Shown here piece after piece: positions 21,241 through 31,778 of a stretch of DNA of 64,000 bases. This DNA comes from Emydura subglobosa (Eukaryota > Chordata > Testudines > Chelidae): assembly GCA_007922225.1 (NCBI GenBank), contig ML679956.1, positions 74,870,095 to 74,934,094 on the forward strand, read 5' to 3'. Below the pieces are notes generated by a model, which worked only from the letters and a program-made list of their open reading frames with translations, was not told the origin of the DNA and did not search any database. The number at the start of each line of letters is the position of its first letter. Position 1 is the stretch's first letter. The position numbers and the translations under genes were made by a program.

Positions 21241-22210
21241 AGCTCAGTCAGAACCCAAATCCTCCCCCGCCCCCATGTTGGAGGTATTTTGGTGGGTGTC
21301 TGGACCAGGCAGCTCTGGCCACGTCTCTGCAGTCGTAATCAAAGTGACTTTGCCCCTTTGCTTAGTGGCTCAGATGCGCCTCATCTCAGTTTTGAACGAC
21401 CATTTAAAGCCCGTTCAGCGCTGCGTTGAAACGGTGGTGATTGAAAGTTGATGGGGTGAGGGTGGGGAGGGCAATCCACTGTCCATGGGGGCGCTGGTTT
21501 GGTGTTCTCAATCCAGTTCCCAGGGAATGGGTATCCATCGAGCCACAAACCACCATGGCGTTTGCCACGAACCAGTGGCCATCTCAACAGACAGGCCAAT
21601 GGTTGAACTGGCCTGAACTCCCGTTTCACACTGTGGAAGAGATGAGACTGTGCAGCCAACTTCTCAAGGAACTATTAACGTCAACTTGGGGCTTTGTCTC
21701 TTTCCAGTGGCTGGACCTCCTATGGCGGTTTGAGTCAGCTGTTGCATTTATGGACCTGGGCACTCAGCTCAGGCAGGAGAGCTTCGTGCTTTTGAATCCA
21801 GAGGTCCCAGGTTCAGACTGCACAGATAACCGAAGCAGGGTGGATGGGTGGGTGAGGAGGTGGGGACATCCCAGTCTTTCAGGTCAAAGACCCACCGCAG
21901 TGGATAATAATAAAGCATGACGCTTTCAATGTGCTTGTCACCCAGGGAGCTCAAAGCATTTGATGGAAGTAGGCAAATATCACTGTTGTGAGGGGACGGA
22001 TGGGGGAGTTGGTCGAGCCCAGGGCCGTGGTGCGGGGAAGTTATCAATCAGGGAGTAGAGCGAGGCGTATTAGTGATCAGTGTGGTGACTACTAGGTCCA
22101 GCTGCCTCCCTTGGCGTCTCGCTTTCATTGTGAGGGGAGGGACAGAAGGGGCCATTTTAAAGGAAAAGGCTTTTTGGTCCTGAATTCTTGCCTCTCCTCT
22201 CTCCTCACAG
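21241..22210. other. Intron or 5' flank immediately upstream of the ZBTB47 BTB exon
   Basis: No exon is recognised. It ends with a pyrimidine-rich tract, 'tgcctctcctctctcctcac', and the acceptor AG at 22209-22210. Confidence 0.5.
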
Positions 22211-23584
22211 CTGATAGTTGAAAAGACAACTGACTACCCTTCCGCTGAATACTCTCTGGTGGAGGATGTAGCCCTCCACTTCACGTGTTTGATGGACAGA
22301 CTGAACGAGCAGCGCCTGTTTCAGCCGGACCTGTGCGATGTGGACATCGTCCTCGTTCAGCAGAAGAGCGTCTTCCCCGCCCACAAGGGGGTCCTTGCCG
22401 CCTACAGCCAGTTCTTCCACTCTCTCTTCACCCAGAACAAGCAGCTGCAGCGGGTAGAGCTCTCCCTGGAGGCCCTGACTTCCCAAGGCTTCCAGCAGAT
22501 CCTCAACTTCATCTACACCTCCAAGCTGCTGGTGAACGCCTGCAATGTGCAGGACGTCCTGAATGCCGCAGCCGTGCTGCAGATGAACAACATCGCCTCC
22601 TCCTGCCAGGAGCTCATCAACACCAGGTCCCTCAGCCTGGCCATGGCCAGCGACATGGCCCTGTCCCCCGACGCCTGCGGCAACGCTGTCCCCCCGCAGT
22701 ACTACTGCGAGATTAAGCAAGAGATGGACTCTCCTCACCCCAAGATCTACGCCCGGGAAGGAAATGACCCCTACTCAGTGCGAGTAGAAGACAGGGTGGA
22801 TGGAGGTGGGAATGAGCACCTCCCGGCAGTGGCAGCCAAGCAGTATTATAAGGAGGAGAAGGACGCTGGCCTGGCCACCATGTGCAAGATGGAGTCTGAG
22901 GAGGATCTGGACAGCCAGGGCTCTTACAACCGGGAGCAGATCATTGTGGAGGTGAACCTCAACAACCAAACCCTCAACGTCTCCAAGGGGACGGAAGGGA
23001 AGCCCACCGCCAACGAGGCTGCCGCCGTGATCAGCCGGCCTGACGGGGATGGGCGTGACACGGAGGAGGAAGGGGAGGAGGAGAACGAGGAGGCCGGGGA
23101 GGAAGAGGAGGACGCCGAGGTGGGGGAGGAGGAAGAGGAGGAGCACACTGAAGAGGAAGACCTGGAGGAGACCACCGAGGAGGAGGAGGAGGAGGAAGAG
23201 GAGGACGACGAAGAGGTCTCCGAAGCGAAAAGGGAAAAATCTGGGCAGCCCCGCAGGGGCAGCAGGTCATCCAAGGCCCCCAAGTCCACTATGTCCACCA
23301 GGTCCCAGGATCTGGCCAAGGCGGTGGAGGAAGAGGACGGCCAGCGTGGGAGGAAGAGGAAAAAGGACCTGCAGGATGGGCTGGGCCCGAAAGTCAAGCT
23401 GGAGGAGAAGCAGCACTACCCCTGCAAGAAGTGCCCCCGCGTGTTCAACAACCGCTGGTACTTGGAGAAGCACATGAACGTCACCCACAGCCGCATGCAG
23501 ATCTGTGACAAGTGCGGCAAGCGTTTCCTGCTGGAGAGCGAGCTGCTGCTGCACCACCAGACGGACTGTGAGAAGAACATCCAG
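22211..23584 (+). CDS. ZBTB47: ZBTB47 exon: BTB domain, acidic region, zinc fingers 1-2
   Basis: This is the BTB/POZ end of a nuclear C2H2 transcription factor. The frame is open from the acceptor (22210/22211). The first in-frame ATG is 22292, but about 27 residues before it (…[13 protein letters not shown]) look like family sequence, so translation probably starts in an upstream exon. From Met-22292: BTB fold about residues 1-115 ([20 protein letters not shown], then [13 protein letters not shown]), which mediates dimerisation and corepressor binding; possible SUMO sites IKQE (Lys142) and VKLE (Lys369); a Glu-rich run about 254-310; basic RGRKRKK; finger 1 about 378-400; finger 2 (Cys2-His-Cys type) about 405-426. 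It ends in phase 0 at a GTGAGC donor (23585). The orthologue call is firm from the BTB, the acidic run and the exact finger order. Confidence 0.95.
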
Positions 23585-23668
23585 GTGAGCCGCCGGCATG
23601 CCCCGCCTGGTGAGATGCCAGATATGTGCAGGGAGAGGGCCTGGGACTCCCTGCAGAAACACGAGTGA
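23585..23668 (+). other. ZBTB47: Intronic read-through frame after the donor
   Basis: If the donor at 23585 is not used, the frame stays open for 27 more codons and stops at 23666-23668. The extra residues look unlike the family. It matters only together with the AATAAA at 23956. Confidence 0.3.
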
Positions 23669-23955
23669 TGCACCAGGTACTCTGGGATTGCAGCTGGGGC
23701 GCCATGTGGTTTGGGGGTTTGCGTGGGTTGTCCTTGGGGGCGGGAGGGTCGAGGTGGTACCAGATCTTACCTTGACTTCCAGTTGCCCAGCATAGCTCCA
23801 TCCCTCGTGGGCGGGGAGGAGAGGCAACGAGTGATCTACGCTGCCCGGCTCCAACCGCCCTTGCGACAGGAACAAAGATACTGGCCCAGAACGCTGTGGT
23901 GTCCTGCAGGGTTGCTGTCGCCTTCTGAGCTATTGCTGGAGAGCCTTGTATTTTA

Positions 23956-23961
23956 AATAAA
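23956..23961 (+). promoter_or_regulatory. Candidate intronic polyadenylation signal
   Basis: AATAAA lies about 290 bases after the read-through stop and is followed within about 40 bases by a G/T-rich stretch ('ggctgtgtgggcgggctcg') that could act as a downstream element. It would yield a short BTB-plus-two-finger isoform. Sequence evidence only. Confidence 0.3.
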
Positions 23962-24899
23962 CGCAGGCCGAGGAGTGGCTCTGAAAGGCTGTGTGGGCGG
24001 GCTCGCTCCTGCAGTTCGGGGTCTTTGAGAGGCAGGAATAGAAATATAAAGGGGGGCGGGGGGAGATAGAGAATTGAAAGGATCGTGGAAGCCACCTGCC
24101 CTGAAATGCTGTTAAAGGGGCTCATAGTGAAGATTAAAAGACCGGCCTAGTATTACAGTGCATTGGCATGGCGTCTTACAAAGGGCAGGGCCTGGGCATA
24201 GAGGGAACACGGCCTGGAAAGCTAGGAGACGTCAGGCTGTGATGAATGGCTAATGCCAACGCATTTGAAGCCCCTGTTAACAGTGCCATTGCAGCACCGT
24301 AGCTGTGACACCAGAAAATTTCATCCCACTGCTCTGACACCACACCCCGAGGAATTCACTTACCTTAGGGTGGAGACAAAATATCGGTTGCGGAACTGCA
24401 GCGCCAGCTGCTGGAAAGAAACTGAATGGCAGCACGGCAGCACGGCAGCCAGGAGACAGTGTCATGCATGCATCCACGTGTTATTGTGTGAAACCTGTGA
24501 GCAACAGGGAATCAAGAAAAAACTCTGGGTCTCTGTGACCCCCAAAGCACTCACGCCTTTCTCTCCAGTTCTGCAGTCACAGCATCCGTATCTACCGCTG
24601 TGAGTGCCTGGGCAACGATGGGTTTGTCTGGTACAACTGGACCCTCGAGCAAAGATGATCAAGGATTTTAACAGGGTTGTTTGTCATGTAGACAAGGGGA
24701 AAAAGTAAAGCTAATTTCTCTGTGTGTATACGTATGCACTCATGCACAGCGTAATTACAACCGTCCTATCCAAATGTCTCGATCCAAGGAACTGCGAGCT
24801 GATCTGTTATATCTGCAGTGCCACTCAATCGGTTTGGATAATCCATGATGCTACTGTACTTATCTACTGTCTCTTGTCATTTTCATACATATACTTAGG

Positions 24900-25266
24900 C
24901 CTTGTCTATGGTAGAAACGTTGCACTGGTTCAACCAAATTGATTTTAAAAAACCAGTCAATCAGTCCAATTAAACCGATACAAACTCCTAACATAGACAC
25001 ACTTTGGCCAATTGAACCCTGTTTTAAACCGATTTAGCTTAATTTGCAAATTTGCTGACATGAGATAAAACAGCTTTAATTCTTATTCTAAATCGGTTTA
25101 TCTTTTGTGTCAGCAAATTTCCAAATTAAGCTAAACTAGTTTAATCCTTGCTCAAATCGTTTTAAGTGTGTCTGCCATCGGGGTTTGTACTAATTTAACT
25201 AGATTGAATGGATTCTTCAAATAGATTCCGTTAAACCGGTGCAACATCTCTAATATAGACAATGTC
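24900..25266. mobile_element. Palindromic MITE (DNA transposon derivative)
   Basis: The left end 'ccttgtctatggtagaaacg' and right end 'catctctaatatagacaatg' are inverted repeats. The interior mirrors itself too ('cgatttagcttaatttgcaa' against 'tttccaaattaagctaaact'), so nearly the whole element can fold. A 'GTCTA' near each end is shared with the other MITEs here. No transposase. Confidence 0.7.
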
Positions 25267-25924
25267 TTCTTTAACAATCATTTATTCGCTGGCTGCTAGT
25301 ATGACCCTACAGTGACCTGAACCAATCAGAATCCAGGAAGAGTTTAATAATACTGAATGCTGCAGTTGCATTGGCTCAGCAGTAAAGTGCATTTTTAAAA
25401 AAATCCTCCAACTAATCTTTTAATCCATGTTCAACTGTTTTATATGATGCTGTCACGACTAATATACATCTATATAAAAAATCCTAGGCAGTCCCATGTT
25501 ATCCTTCCAGTGCCCGAGTGATTTATTTTTAAATTAATGCAGCTCTGATCTCGTGTGTGTTGTTCCTAAAACTATAACTATGGGTGAGGAAGATGGTGAA
25601 ACCATGTAAAATTTGATCTCTTGCCCTTCCATGACCCACATGTGAGGGATGCTGAGGGACGAGGGCTTGGTGTAAAAGACTCAGGAGGTATAGGAATGCA
25701 GAAAGCTTCAAATAAGATAGGATCACTCTAAGCTTAAATAAAATTGTTTATAACCAACTTCTTGCTTCAGTATTGCTGGGGGAAATATGGAGGCACGGTA
25801 CAGGCCCAGCATAGTTGTGAACCTCCAGCAAAGGAGAAGCCACATAAAAAGGGGGAAGGAGGGAATAGCGGTCTATAGTTGTGGCCACGTTCTGGTCTCC
25901 TTACCCAGGTTGAAGAGCACTTTT

Positions 25925-26110
25925 GGCCTGGTCTACCCTGCCGGTGAAATTCGGCGGCAGTCAACGGGAGATGTGCAAGCTACATAGAATAGCTTGTGTG
26001 TCTCCCATTGACTTCCAAACTTCTACCTACCTCGGCGTCCCCACTACACTGCGCTGATGGGAAATGCCCTCCCGTTGACGCAGCATTACTCTTTGTGAGG
26101 GTAGATTAAC
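25925..26110. repeat. MITE-like repeat with 'ggtctac' ends
   Basis: 'cctggtctaccctgccggtg' and 'gaaattcggcggcagtcaac' closely resemble the start of the copy at 41084 ('cctgatctacactgatccgg', 'gattcggcggcagccaacag'). The 3' end is 'gagggtagattaacacc'. Same family, more degraded. Confidence 0.6.
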
Positions 26111-26369
26111 ACCGTACCCTGAATCCCGACTGTTCCTACTGAAGCAGGCCAGATCATCATCTGTTGGAAGTCACATAGCTCCACTGACGCCAATAGCTAC
26201 ATCAGCTGCACCAACTGAGGGTCAGACCCGTTTGCATCCACTCATGGAGTCAGGCATGAGTTCGAATATCAGAATCTGGAGCTAAGATTGCACTGAGACT
26301 CCACTTAAAGCAGAGGTTAAACGTCTGTGTGCTGTATGAATTACACACCAAAAAACTACATTAAAATAA

Positions 26370-26530
26370 CATTAAGGTTGCAAAGTCCAGCACTTAAAAG
26401 TTAGGAAATGTCAGAATTAAGGTTGCCAGTGCAACCTTAATTTACCCCCAAGCATGTATGCATTATGATAGTCTTTTTAGATGATCAGATACTGGTTTTT
26501 TTCCACAGGACCCCTGCCTCATTCACTGCA
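26370..26530 (+). repeat. Unnamed dispersed repeat, copy 2
   Basis: 'aaggttgcaaagtccagcac', 'aagttaggaaatgtcagaat', 'atgcattatgatagtc' and 'ttttttccacaggacccctg' follow the order of copy 1 (8486) and extend further. Copy 3 at 27600-27770 is the inverted counterpart. Confidence 0.65.
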
Positions 26531-26533
26531 CAG

Positions 26534-26625
26534 GATCATAGAATCATAGAAGTGAGGGTTGGAAGGGACCACAGTTGGGCATCTAGTCCAGCCCCCTGCT
26601 CAAAGCAGAACCAACCCCCTGGGTG
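26534..26625 (-). repeat. CR1 LINE 3' terminus, minus strand
   Basis: 'atcatagaatcatagaagtg' then 'gttggaagggaccacagttg' and 'catctagtccagccccctgc' is the reverse complement of the CR1 3' end, including two terminal octamer-like units. Confidence 0.85.
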
Positions 26626-26754
26626 GTGCTCACTGAATAGTTATTCAATATTTGGTTTTCTCCTCATTGTTCAATATAGAGCCCTAAGTCTCATTTTATT
26701 GCACGTTATTCAAACCCCACACAGATAGGAGGTATGGCAACTTTCATCTGTGAT

Positions 26755-26890
26755 TTCCATTTCATGCATCTGATGAAGTGGGTTGCAGCCCACGAAAGCT
26801 TATGCCCGCAGGAATTTGTTAGTCTTCAAAGTGATACAGGAGTCTTGTTGTTTTTGCTGAACACAGACTAACACGGCTACCGCTCTAGAA
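26755..26890 (+). repeat. Abundant sauropsid repeat ('ctgatgaagtgggtt' family)
   Basis: 'catctgatgaagtgggttgc', 'agcccacgaaagcttatgcc', 'gaatttgttagtcttcaaag' and 'cagactaacacggctaccgc' are blocks I recognise as a very common dispersed repeat in turtle DNA. Its superfamily is not assigned here. Confidence 0.65.
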
Positions 26891-26954
26891 CTCTGAAGAT
26901 GGAATCATTAATGTCCTCAGGGGCTTTTCTGTGGCCTGTATCACTGTATATCCA

Positions 26955-27320
26955 AGTGCTTCACAGACATTCACCAATCTATCTTCACATCCCCTCTGTG
27001 AAGTGTAGGGAATGTATTATCCCCATTTTACAGATGGGGAACTGAGGCCCGAGAGATTAAGGTCAAAAGTTACCGGTGATTTTGGGCAATCAGTCTGAGG
27101 CACCTACCACCTGATTTTTCAGAGTGCTTTGCATTAATTAGCAATTTATCTGTTCAGGGCCCAGCTCCCATTGACTTCACTTGCAACTGTCCGTGCTCAG
27201 CATTTCTGCGAATCAAACCCCAGAGTTTCAAGTGATTTGTCCAGCATCACATAGGAACTGTGTAGCAGTGGCAGGAATAGAATCCAGTTTCCGGGACAGC
27301 ATTCAACTGCCTATTGTAAC
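26955..27320 (-). repeat. MIR-like SINE, minus strand
   Basis: 'tattatccccattttacaga' and 'tggggaactgaggcccgaga' (27015-27055), then 'agtgatttgtccagcatcac' (27232), are the reverse complement of MIR core blocks. A short unrelated segment lies between them. Confidence 0.6.
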
Positions 27321-27324
27321 CGCG

Positions 27325-27535
27325 GGTGTGTCTACACTGCAATCAAACGCCGGTTGCTGGCCTGTGTCAGCTAACTTGGGCTCGTAGGCCTTGGGTGGCA
27401 GGGCTGTAAAATTTGCAGTGTAGACATTCAGACTCGGGCTGGAGCCCAAGCTCTCAGACTGTATGAGAGGGGAGGGTCCCAGAGCCCAGACTCCAGCCTG
27501 AACCGGAACGTCTACACAGCAATTTTTAGCCCCCA
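27325..27535. repeat. MITE-like repeat with 'gtctaca' ends
   Basis: 'gggtgtgtctacactgcaat' at the left, 'gcagtgtagacattcagact' internally and 'acgtctacacagcaattttt' near the right indicate two overlapping or tandem inverted units. 'gactcgggctggagcccaag' is itself a small palindrome. Confidence 0.55.
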
Positions 27536-27599
27536 GCCTGAGCCTGAGTCAGCTGACATAGGCCTGCCCCAGCCGTGCCACAGGCGTTTTGTTCCAGCC

Positions 27600-27770
27600 T
27601 AGATGTACTCAACAAGGCAGGAGTTCTGTGGAAAAAATGGTAATCATGTAGCTAAATATTGTATCATAATGCATATGCACAAGGGAACAGAATTAATGTT
27701 GTACAGACAACCTTTATTCTAGCATTTCCTAACTTTTCAGTGCTGGACTTCAACCAAAATTGCAGCTTTT
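27600..27770 (-). repeat. Unnamed dispersed repeat, copy 3 (inverted)
   Basis: 'gtatcataatgcatatgcac', 'cagacaacctttattctagc' and 'atttcctaacttttcagtgc' are the reverse complement of the blocks in copies 1 and 2. With copy 2 it forms an inverted pair about 1.1 kb apart. Confidence 0.6.
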
Positions 27771-27799
27771 CTGAGAATTTTCAGGCACATTTTGATTAG

Positions 27800-29700
27800 T
27801 TTGAATTAAAACTGATCTATTTTATAAATCTATGTACAAACCATCGTGCACGTGTAGGATTTTGCCTGGTACTGTTTTCATGTACAGCTGAGCCTTTTTT
27901 TTTTAAAGTCTTAATGCAAATCTATAGACGTTTTTGTGCATTTTTTGGTAAAATAGGTAATTTTGTGCAAATTTGTGTTCTTTCTGTGTCTGACAATGAT
28001 ACTACGCTTGTGATTTTGGGACTGTGACAGTCATTGTTTGATAGCATGACACAGTGTTGGAAGGTCAGAGTTCTGGTTGTACGGCAGTGAGATTTTCAGT
28101 TCTTAGATCTGCGCGTTGAGGGGAATAGCATTGTGGCATTTGAAGTGTGCTGTGACATTGTGCCAGTTTGGGGAAAGTACAAGCATCTAACAGGAAGGAG
28201 GCTAGATCTAGTTGAAAACACATGGATGAAAATTTTTTTTTTCAACAAGAAATGGGCTTTCTGAGTAACATGAGTGTGATGGACGGTGCTTGGCGCATAA
28301 CTGGGATTGTATAGTTAATGAGGCTGTTGCCTGTGAGACAGCCAGAAGCTGCAGAAGTTGGAAGGCGTGTAGTGAATGAGCCAGGGAACCGCACAAAGAG
28401 GAAGGAGGGTCTCATGGCGATGGCAGTTTAATGCTGCCTGAAGAATTGGAATCACTCCCTGCCTCTGCCACTGAGTTACTCCGTGACGCTGGGCAAGTCA
28501 CTTGAACCGAACTTTCCCCCAGGCGCCCTTTGTGTGTTCCTTTGTTCCTTCTTTCTGGGTTGTCCAACTTTGGCAAGTCATGCTCCAGGTGTCCGAAGGG
28601 CTGAGCACTCTCAGTCTGACGTCGATGGGAGCTGTGCTTTGAACATAGAGAGTGCTAGCTAACTCAGGGCAAGGCAAGTTACTACTCCGGAAGGGCTGAG
28701 CTGTGGGTCGGGAAGGCAAGGTAGGAAAGCACTCTGGTGGCGTGCAGGCCTGTCGAAGATACTGGGAGGGAAGAGGGGAATTGAAGCAGCAGGCGTATCT
28801 CATGCCAGCCCTGAACGGATCCCCCAAGTGTTTACCCACATGGCTAAGTGATGTCCAACAAGGCTAGGCTGCGAGTTGAGCAGGAACGGGAGACCAGTTC
28901 TCCCGCACACCGAGAATGCAGATAAACTGGGATTGGCCGAATGAAAGGGCCAAAACTGGAGTTAAGCCCGGATACTAAATGTAGCACATCGGCGAGTACA
29001 CAGTGCCACCGGATCTTCAGGGACCCCATGTTTGGTTTGACAGTTTTCATCCAGACTTCAGCATGTGTTGCAGTGCAGCACTCTCTGCGCGGAGGGTTTG
29101 GCTCCATCCCGTGCTTACATCGGTGAGTCAAGTAATGTGTTTGCTCTTTTTAAAGCAGCCTCCACTTCTTGGAGGTTTCCCAGCTGCACGCTGGCCACAT
29201 CCAACCCTGCTTAGCTTCTGTTCACACTAGCCCTTGTGGCTGGAGGTGGCAGGGGAAGTGTACTGAGCTGACACCGTGAGAAGCAGAGAGTGGGTCAATC
29301 CCAGCCGCCCTCGCCTTGCTTTGCGCTGTGCTTGTCAAATGGGTCTTGAAACCGAATTTGCAGCCCGTCTCCTCATTGAATGTGCCAGATACACACTTAG
29401 GGACATGGTGGGGGGCGGGGACCTAGCAAAAGGAGAGGACCTGGGGAGGCCACTAAAAGATAACGCTGCCTATGAGATGTGAAGGGGAGCTGTGTCCTCG
29501 TGTCCCAGTAAATCATTGCGGCTGGACAAGCACAGCTAAAGGACCCAGCATGTTCTTTATTGCTGATGATAGCAAGTGATACTAGGCTGTCTCTGACTCC
29601 TGCCCGGTGAAGATGTGCTCAGGACACTGAGATGCCAGATCAGCCGAAGTCCCCGATTCCTTCGCAATCCTTTGACTTGCCTGTTCCAAGGGGCGGCCCT
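27800..29700. other. Intron 2 sequence, little recognisable
   Basis: A short MIR fragment lies at 28440-28505 ('cgtgacgctgggcaagtcac'). Otherwise I see no exon, RNA gene or clear repeat. Confidence 0.4.
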
Positions 29701-29779
29701 TCTCCTCCCAAAAGTGATAGCCTGGGAAGTGGAGCAGAGAGCGCTAGAGCCACTGAGCTAGTGGGGAGATGCAGCTAGT

Positions 29780-30610
29780 TCTTGAGCAAGATGTTCTGCC
29801 TGTGTGTGGCTTCGTGCCTCTCGGGGGCAGCTCAGCGGGCTGCTGACGTGGGCGTGGGGTCTTCCCCGCCTCCTGCTCCAGCAGAGGACTCCCACTCAGA
29901 CCTTGCCCCCGGGCCCTGCACGCGGCTATTCAGCAGCAGCAGCCCGAAGAGAGGGGCTGCAGGGAGCGGCGTGGTTATCCAGCCGGGGCATGTCCCGGGG
30001 CGATTGGATTCTGAGCCAGCACCCCAGCGCGGCAGTAGGGGGCGCTGTGCGGAGCGAGGGGCCCTCTTCTGCGTGTGGCATCAAACAGAAGCGGTGGCTG
30101 GCTGGCCGTTAACGATCCCGTGGCGGCTTTTGCGTGAGCCAGGGTTTTAACTCCGGTCTCGTGGCCAGATTCCACTGGGATAGCCATCGTCAGCCTCTGC
30201 AAATCCCTCCCGCTGTATTCTCGTGTTACGCTGCGTGAAACAGCTGCCACGTCCCCGTGCCCACCCAGAGAAGGCTGCAATTCAGCGAGTGACCTTTGCG
30301 TGCGCTGTAGGAGTGAGCGGAGCTTGTCACGGGAGAGCCTGGTGCAGCCGGATCGACTCCCTCCCTGGCTTGCCCTCGCCCGCGGTGATGGCGCTGCTTG
30401 TTCACGCTCTCGTTTCTCTTTACGCTTCCTTCGTGGCGATGGCTCCCGGCAAATGCCTCAGGGGTGCAGCGAGGGTGAAGCCTGGCTCACGGCGCCCGGC
30501 AGGCCAGTTCCAACCGGGTCCTGTAGCTAATGAACTCTGGGGCTGTCAGCATGTGGCCAGCGGCAGGTTTAGGACAGCGCACGGTTTTCATGAGCCTGTG
30601 CTAGCTGGAA
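29780..30610. promoter_or_regulatory. CpG-rich interval in ZBTB47 intron 2
   Basis: By eye this stretch is much richer in CG dinucleotides than the surrounding intron and is free of recognisable transposons. It contains the CTCF-like motif at 30032. It could be an unmethylated regulatory island, an alternative promoter or an insulator. No exon with conserved coding sequence is seen. Confidence 0.4.
30032..30047 (+). promoter_or_regulatory. CTCF-like binding motif
   Basis: GCAGTAGGGGGCGCTG matches the CTCF core (CCASYAGRKGGCRS) at all but the first position. It lies inside the CpG-rich interval. Confidence 0.55.
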
Positions 30611-30664
30611 AGGCAGCAAAGGAAACCTAGGCATGCCCTGGACTCTGGTTGCGAGGCCATAGGC

Positions 30665-31157
30665 CAGTGGTTCTCAACCCTTTTGGTTCAAGGGCCACAG
30701 ATATCATTTTTACAACCCTGAAGGGCCACCAGTTTCCACCAGCAGCCCCCCCACCCCCCTGCAGCCAGACAGATCCTGCCTCCTCACTGATCTCCCGTCC
30801 CCCTGGCTGCAGCAGGGAAACCGCACGTGTCCTGTAGCCCCGTGCACTCTACCAGGGTCCCGAGGCAGTGGCTCCCTTCTGCAGCCAGGGGGATGGGAGA
30901 TCAGTGCTCCTCTCCCTCTGGCTTCAGCAGGGACCCCAGAACCTAGGGACCCAGGCGGAGCGCTTTGCTGCGCTCCCTGATACAGCCAGAGGGAGGAGAG
31001 CGCTGATCTCCCATCCCTTTGGCTGCAGATGGGTCTTGTAGCCCCGCGGCAACTTGTTCCCCTGTGTCCTCAGGCAGCAGCTCCCTTCTGCAGCCAGTGG
31101 GAGGGGAGCGGCGGGCCACGTTGAAAGACCCTGTGGGCCACAGGTTGGGAACCACTG
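30665..31157. mobile_element. hAT-type non-autonomous element (CAGTGGTTCTCAACC ends)
   Basis: It begins CAGTGGTTCTCAACCC and ends GGTTGGGAACCACTG, the classical hAT terminal inverted repeats of this group. Inside, 'aagggccac' and 'gtgggccacaggttggg' echo the usual subterminal text, and imperfect direct repeats of a 'cagccaggggga...gatctccc' unit occur. Flanking 8-mers CCATAGGC and CTGTAGTT match at only four positions, so the target duplication has decayed or the exact ends are slightly off. Confidence 0.75.
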
Positions 31158-31164
31158 CTGTAGT

Positions 31165-31310
31165 TACATTATGGTAGTGCCTTGGAACGCCAGTCAAGGA
31201 TCAAGGCCCCCATTGTGCTAGGTGCTGTACAGGCAGGTCACATAGACAGTCCCTACTCCAGAGAACCCATGGTCTTGGTGATTCTGTGCCCATGTGATAC
31301 ATTGACCCAC
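31165..31310. repeat. Dispersed repeat with 'gtgctaggtgctgtacag'
   Basis: 'ccccattgtgctaggtgctg' and 'acagtccctactccagagaa' are blocks of a very common tetrapod LINE/SINE tail (usually followed by 'gagcttac'). A weaker copy is at 61080-61130. Family assignment is tentative. Confidence 0.45.
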
Positions 31311-31608
31311 CCTGATGCTGATGTCTGATTTGACTCCTTTGGGATGGCTGCTGCTTTCTTGCTAGGCCTGATTGTGGGAGCTGGTGTGGGGCCAGGGGAA
31401 CACCAGGAGCTTGCACGCAGCGAGAGACTGGCGCTGGCTGAACACATTGCATTCTGGGATATCACCATCCCCAGCTGGCAGGCAGCCCCAGGCAATCTCA
31501 TGCCCAAGGATAAGCTGGTCCTGGCGCAGGTCCCACACTGTAGTGCAGCTAGCAGCTGGGAGGGTGTCTCCAGCCTCCCTACGCCCTGTTCCTTCCCCCA
31601 CCCTAGAG

Positions 31609-31778
31609 TGGTGTTTCTCAGTTTTTTTTATACCAGGGAGATCTCCGGCTTCCTAGACCGTGTCAGGGAGATCTCCGGCTTCCTAGACCGTGTCAGGGAG
31701 ATCTCCGGCTTCCTAGACTGTGTCAGGGAGATCTCAGGGACTGGTGCCAGTCCATGGACCAGTTGTTGAGAAACACTG
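31609..31778. mobile_element. Small hAT MITE with exact 8-bp target duplication
   Basis: CCCTAGAG occurs at 31601-31608 and identically at 31779-31786. The ends TGGTGTTTCTCAG and TTGAGAAACACTG are inverted repeats with 10 of 13 positions matching the CAGTGTTTCTCAA hAT terminus. The interior is a 30-base tandem array. At 170 bases it cannot encode transposase. Confidence 0.85.
31636..31735. repeat. 30-bp tandem repeat, about 3.3 units
   Basis: The unit begins GGGAGATCTCCGGCTTCCTA and is 30 bases long: 31636-31665, 31666-31695, 31696-31725 (one C-to-T change) and a partial fourth. It lies wholly inside the small hAT MITE, so it expanded within the transposon. Confidence 0.95.

Noticed and set aside
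22285..22716. Arg/Ala/Gly/Pro-rich alternative plus frame in the BTB exon
   Set aside because: Out of frame with the conserved BTB and finger sequence; arises from high GC.
22205..22738. 177-codon open frame on the minus strand across the BTB exon
   Set aside because: It mirrors a conserved, GC-rich coding exon; the plus-strand frame has clear BTB homology and splice sites, the minus frame has no domain.
22924..23397. Ser-rich minus-strand frame
   Set aside because: It is the antisense of the GAG/GAA Glu tract, which forces TCC/TCT runs; a composition artefact.
29782..30150. GC-rich open frames as a possible alternative ZBTB47 exon
   Set aside because: Overlapping frames are open on both strands because of composition; none is conserved-looking or joins in phase to the 32687 exon with a clear donor.
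31636..31735. Regular 30-bp repeat considered as a CRISPR-like array
   Set aside because: Units are contiguous with no spacers and lie inside a hAT MITE in vertebrate DNA; it is an ordinary tandem repeat.
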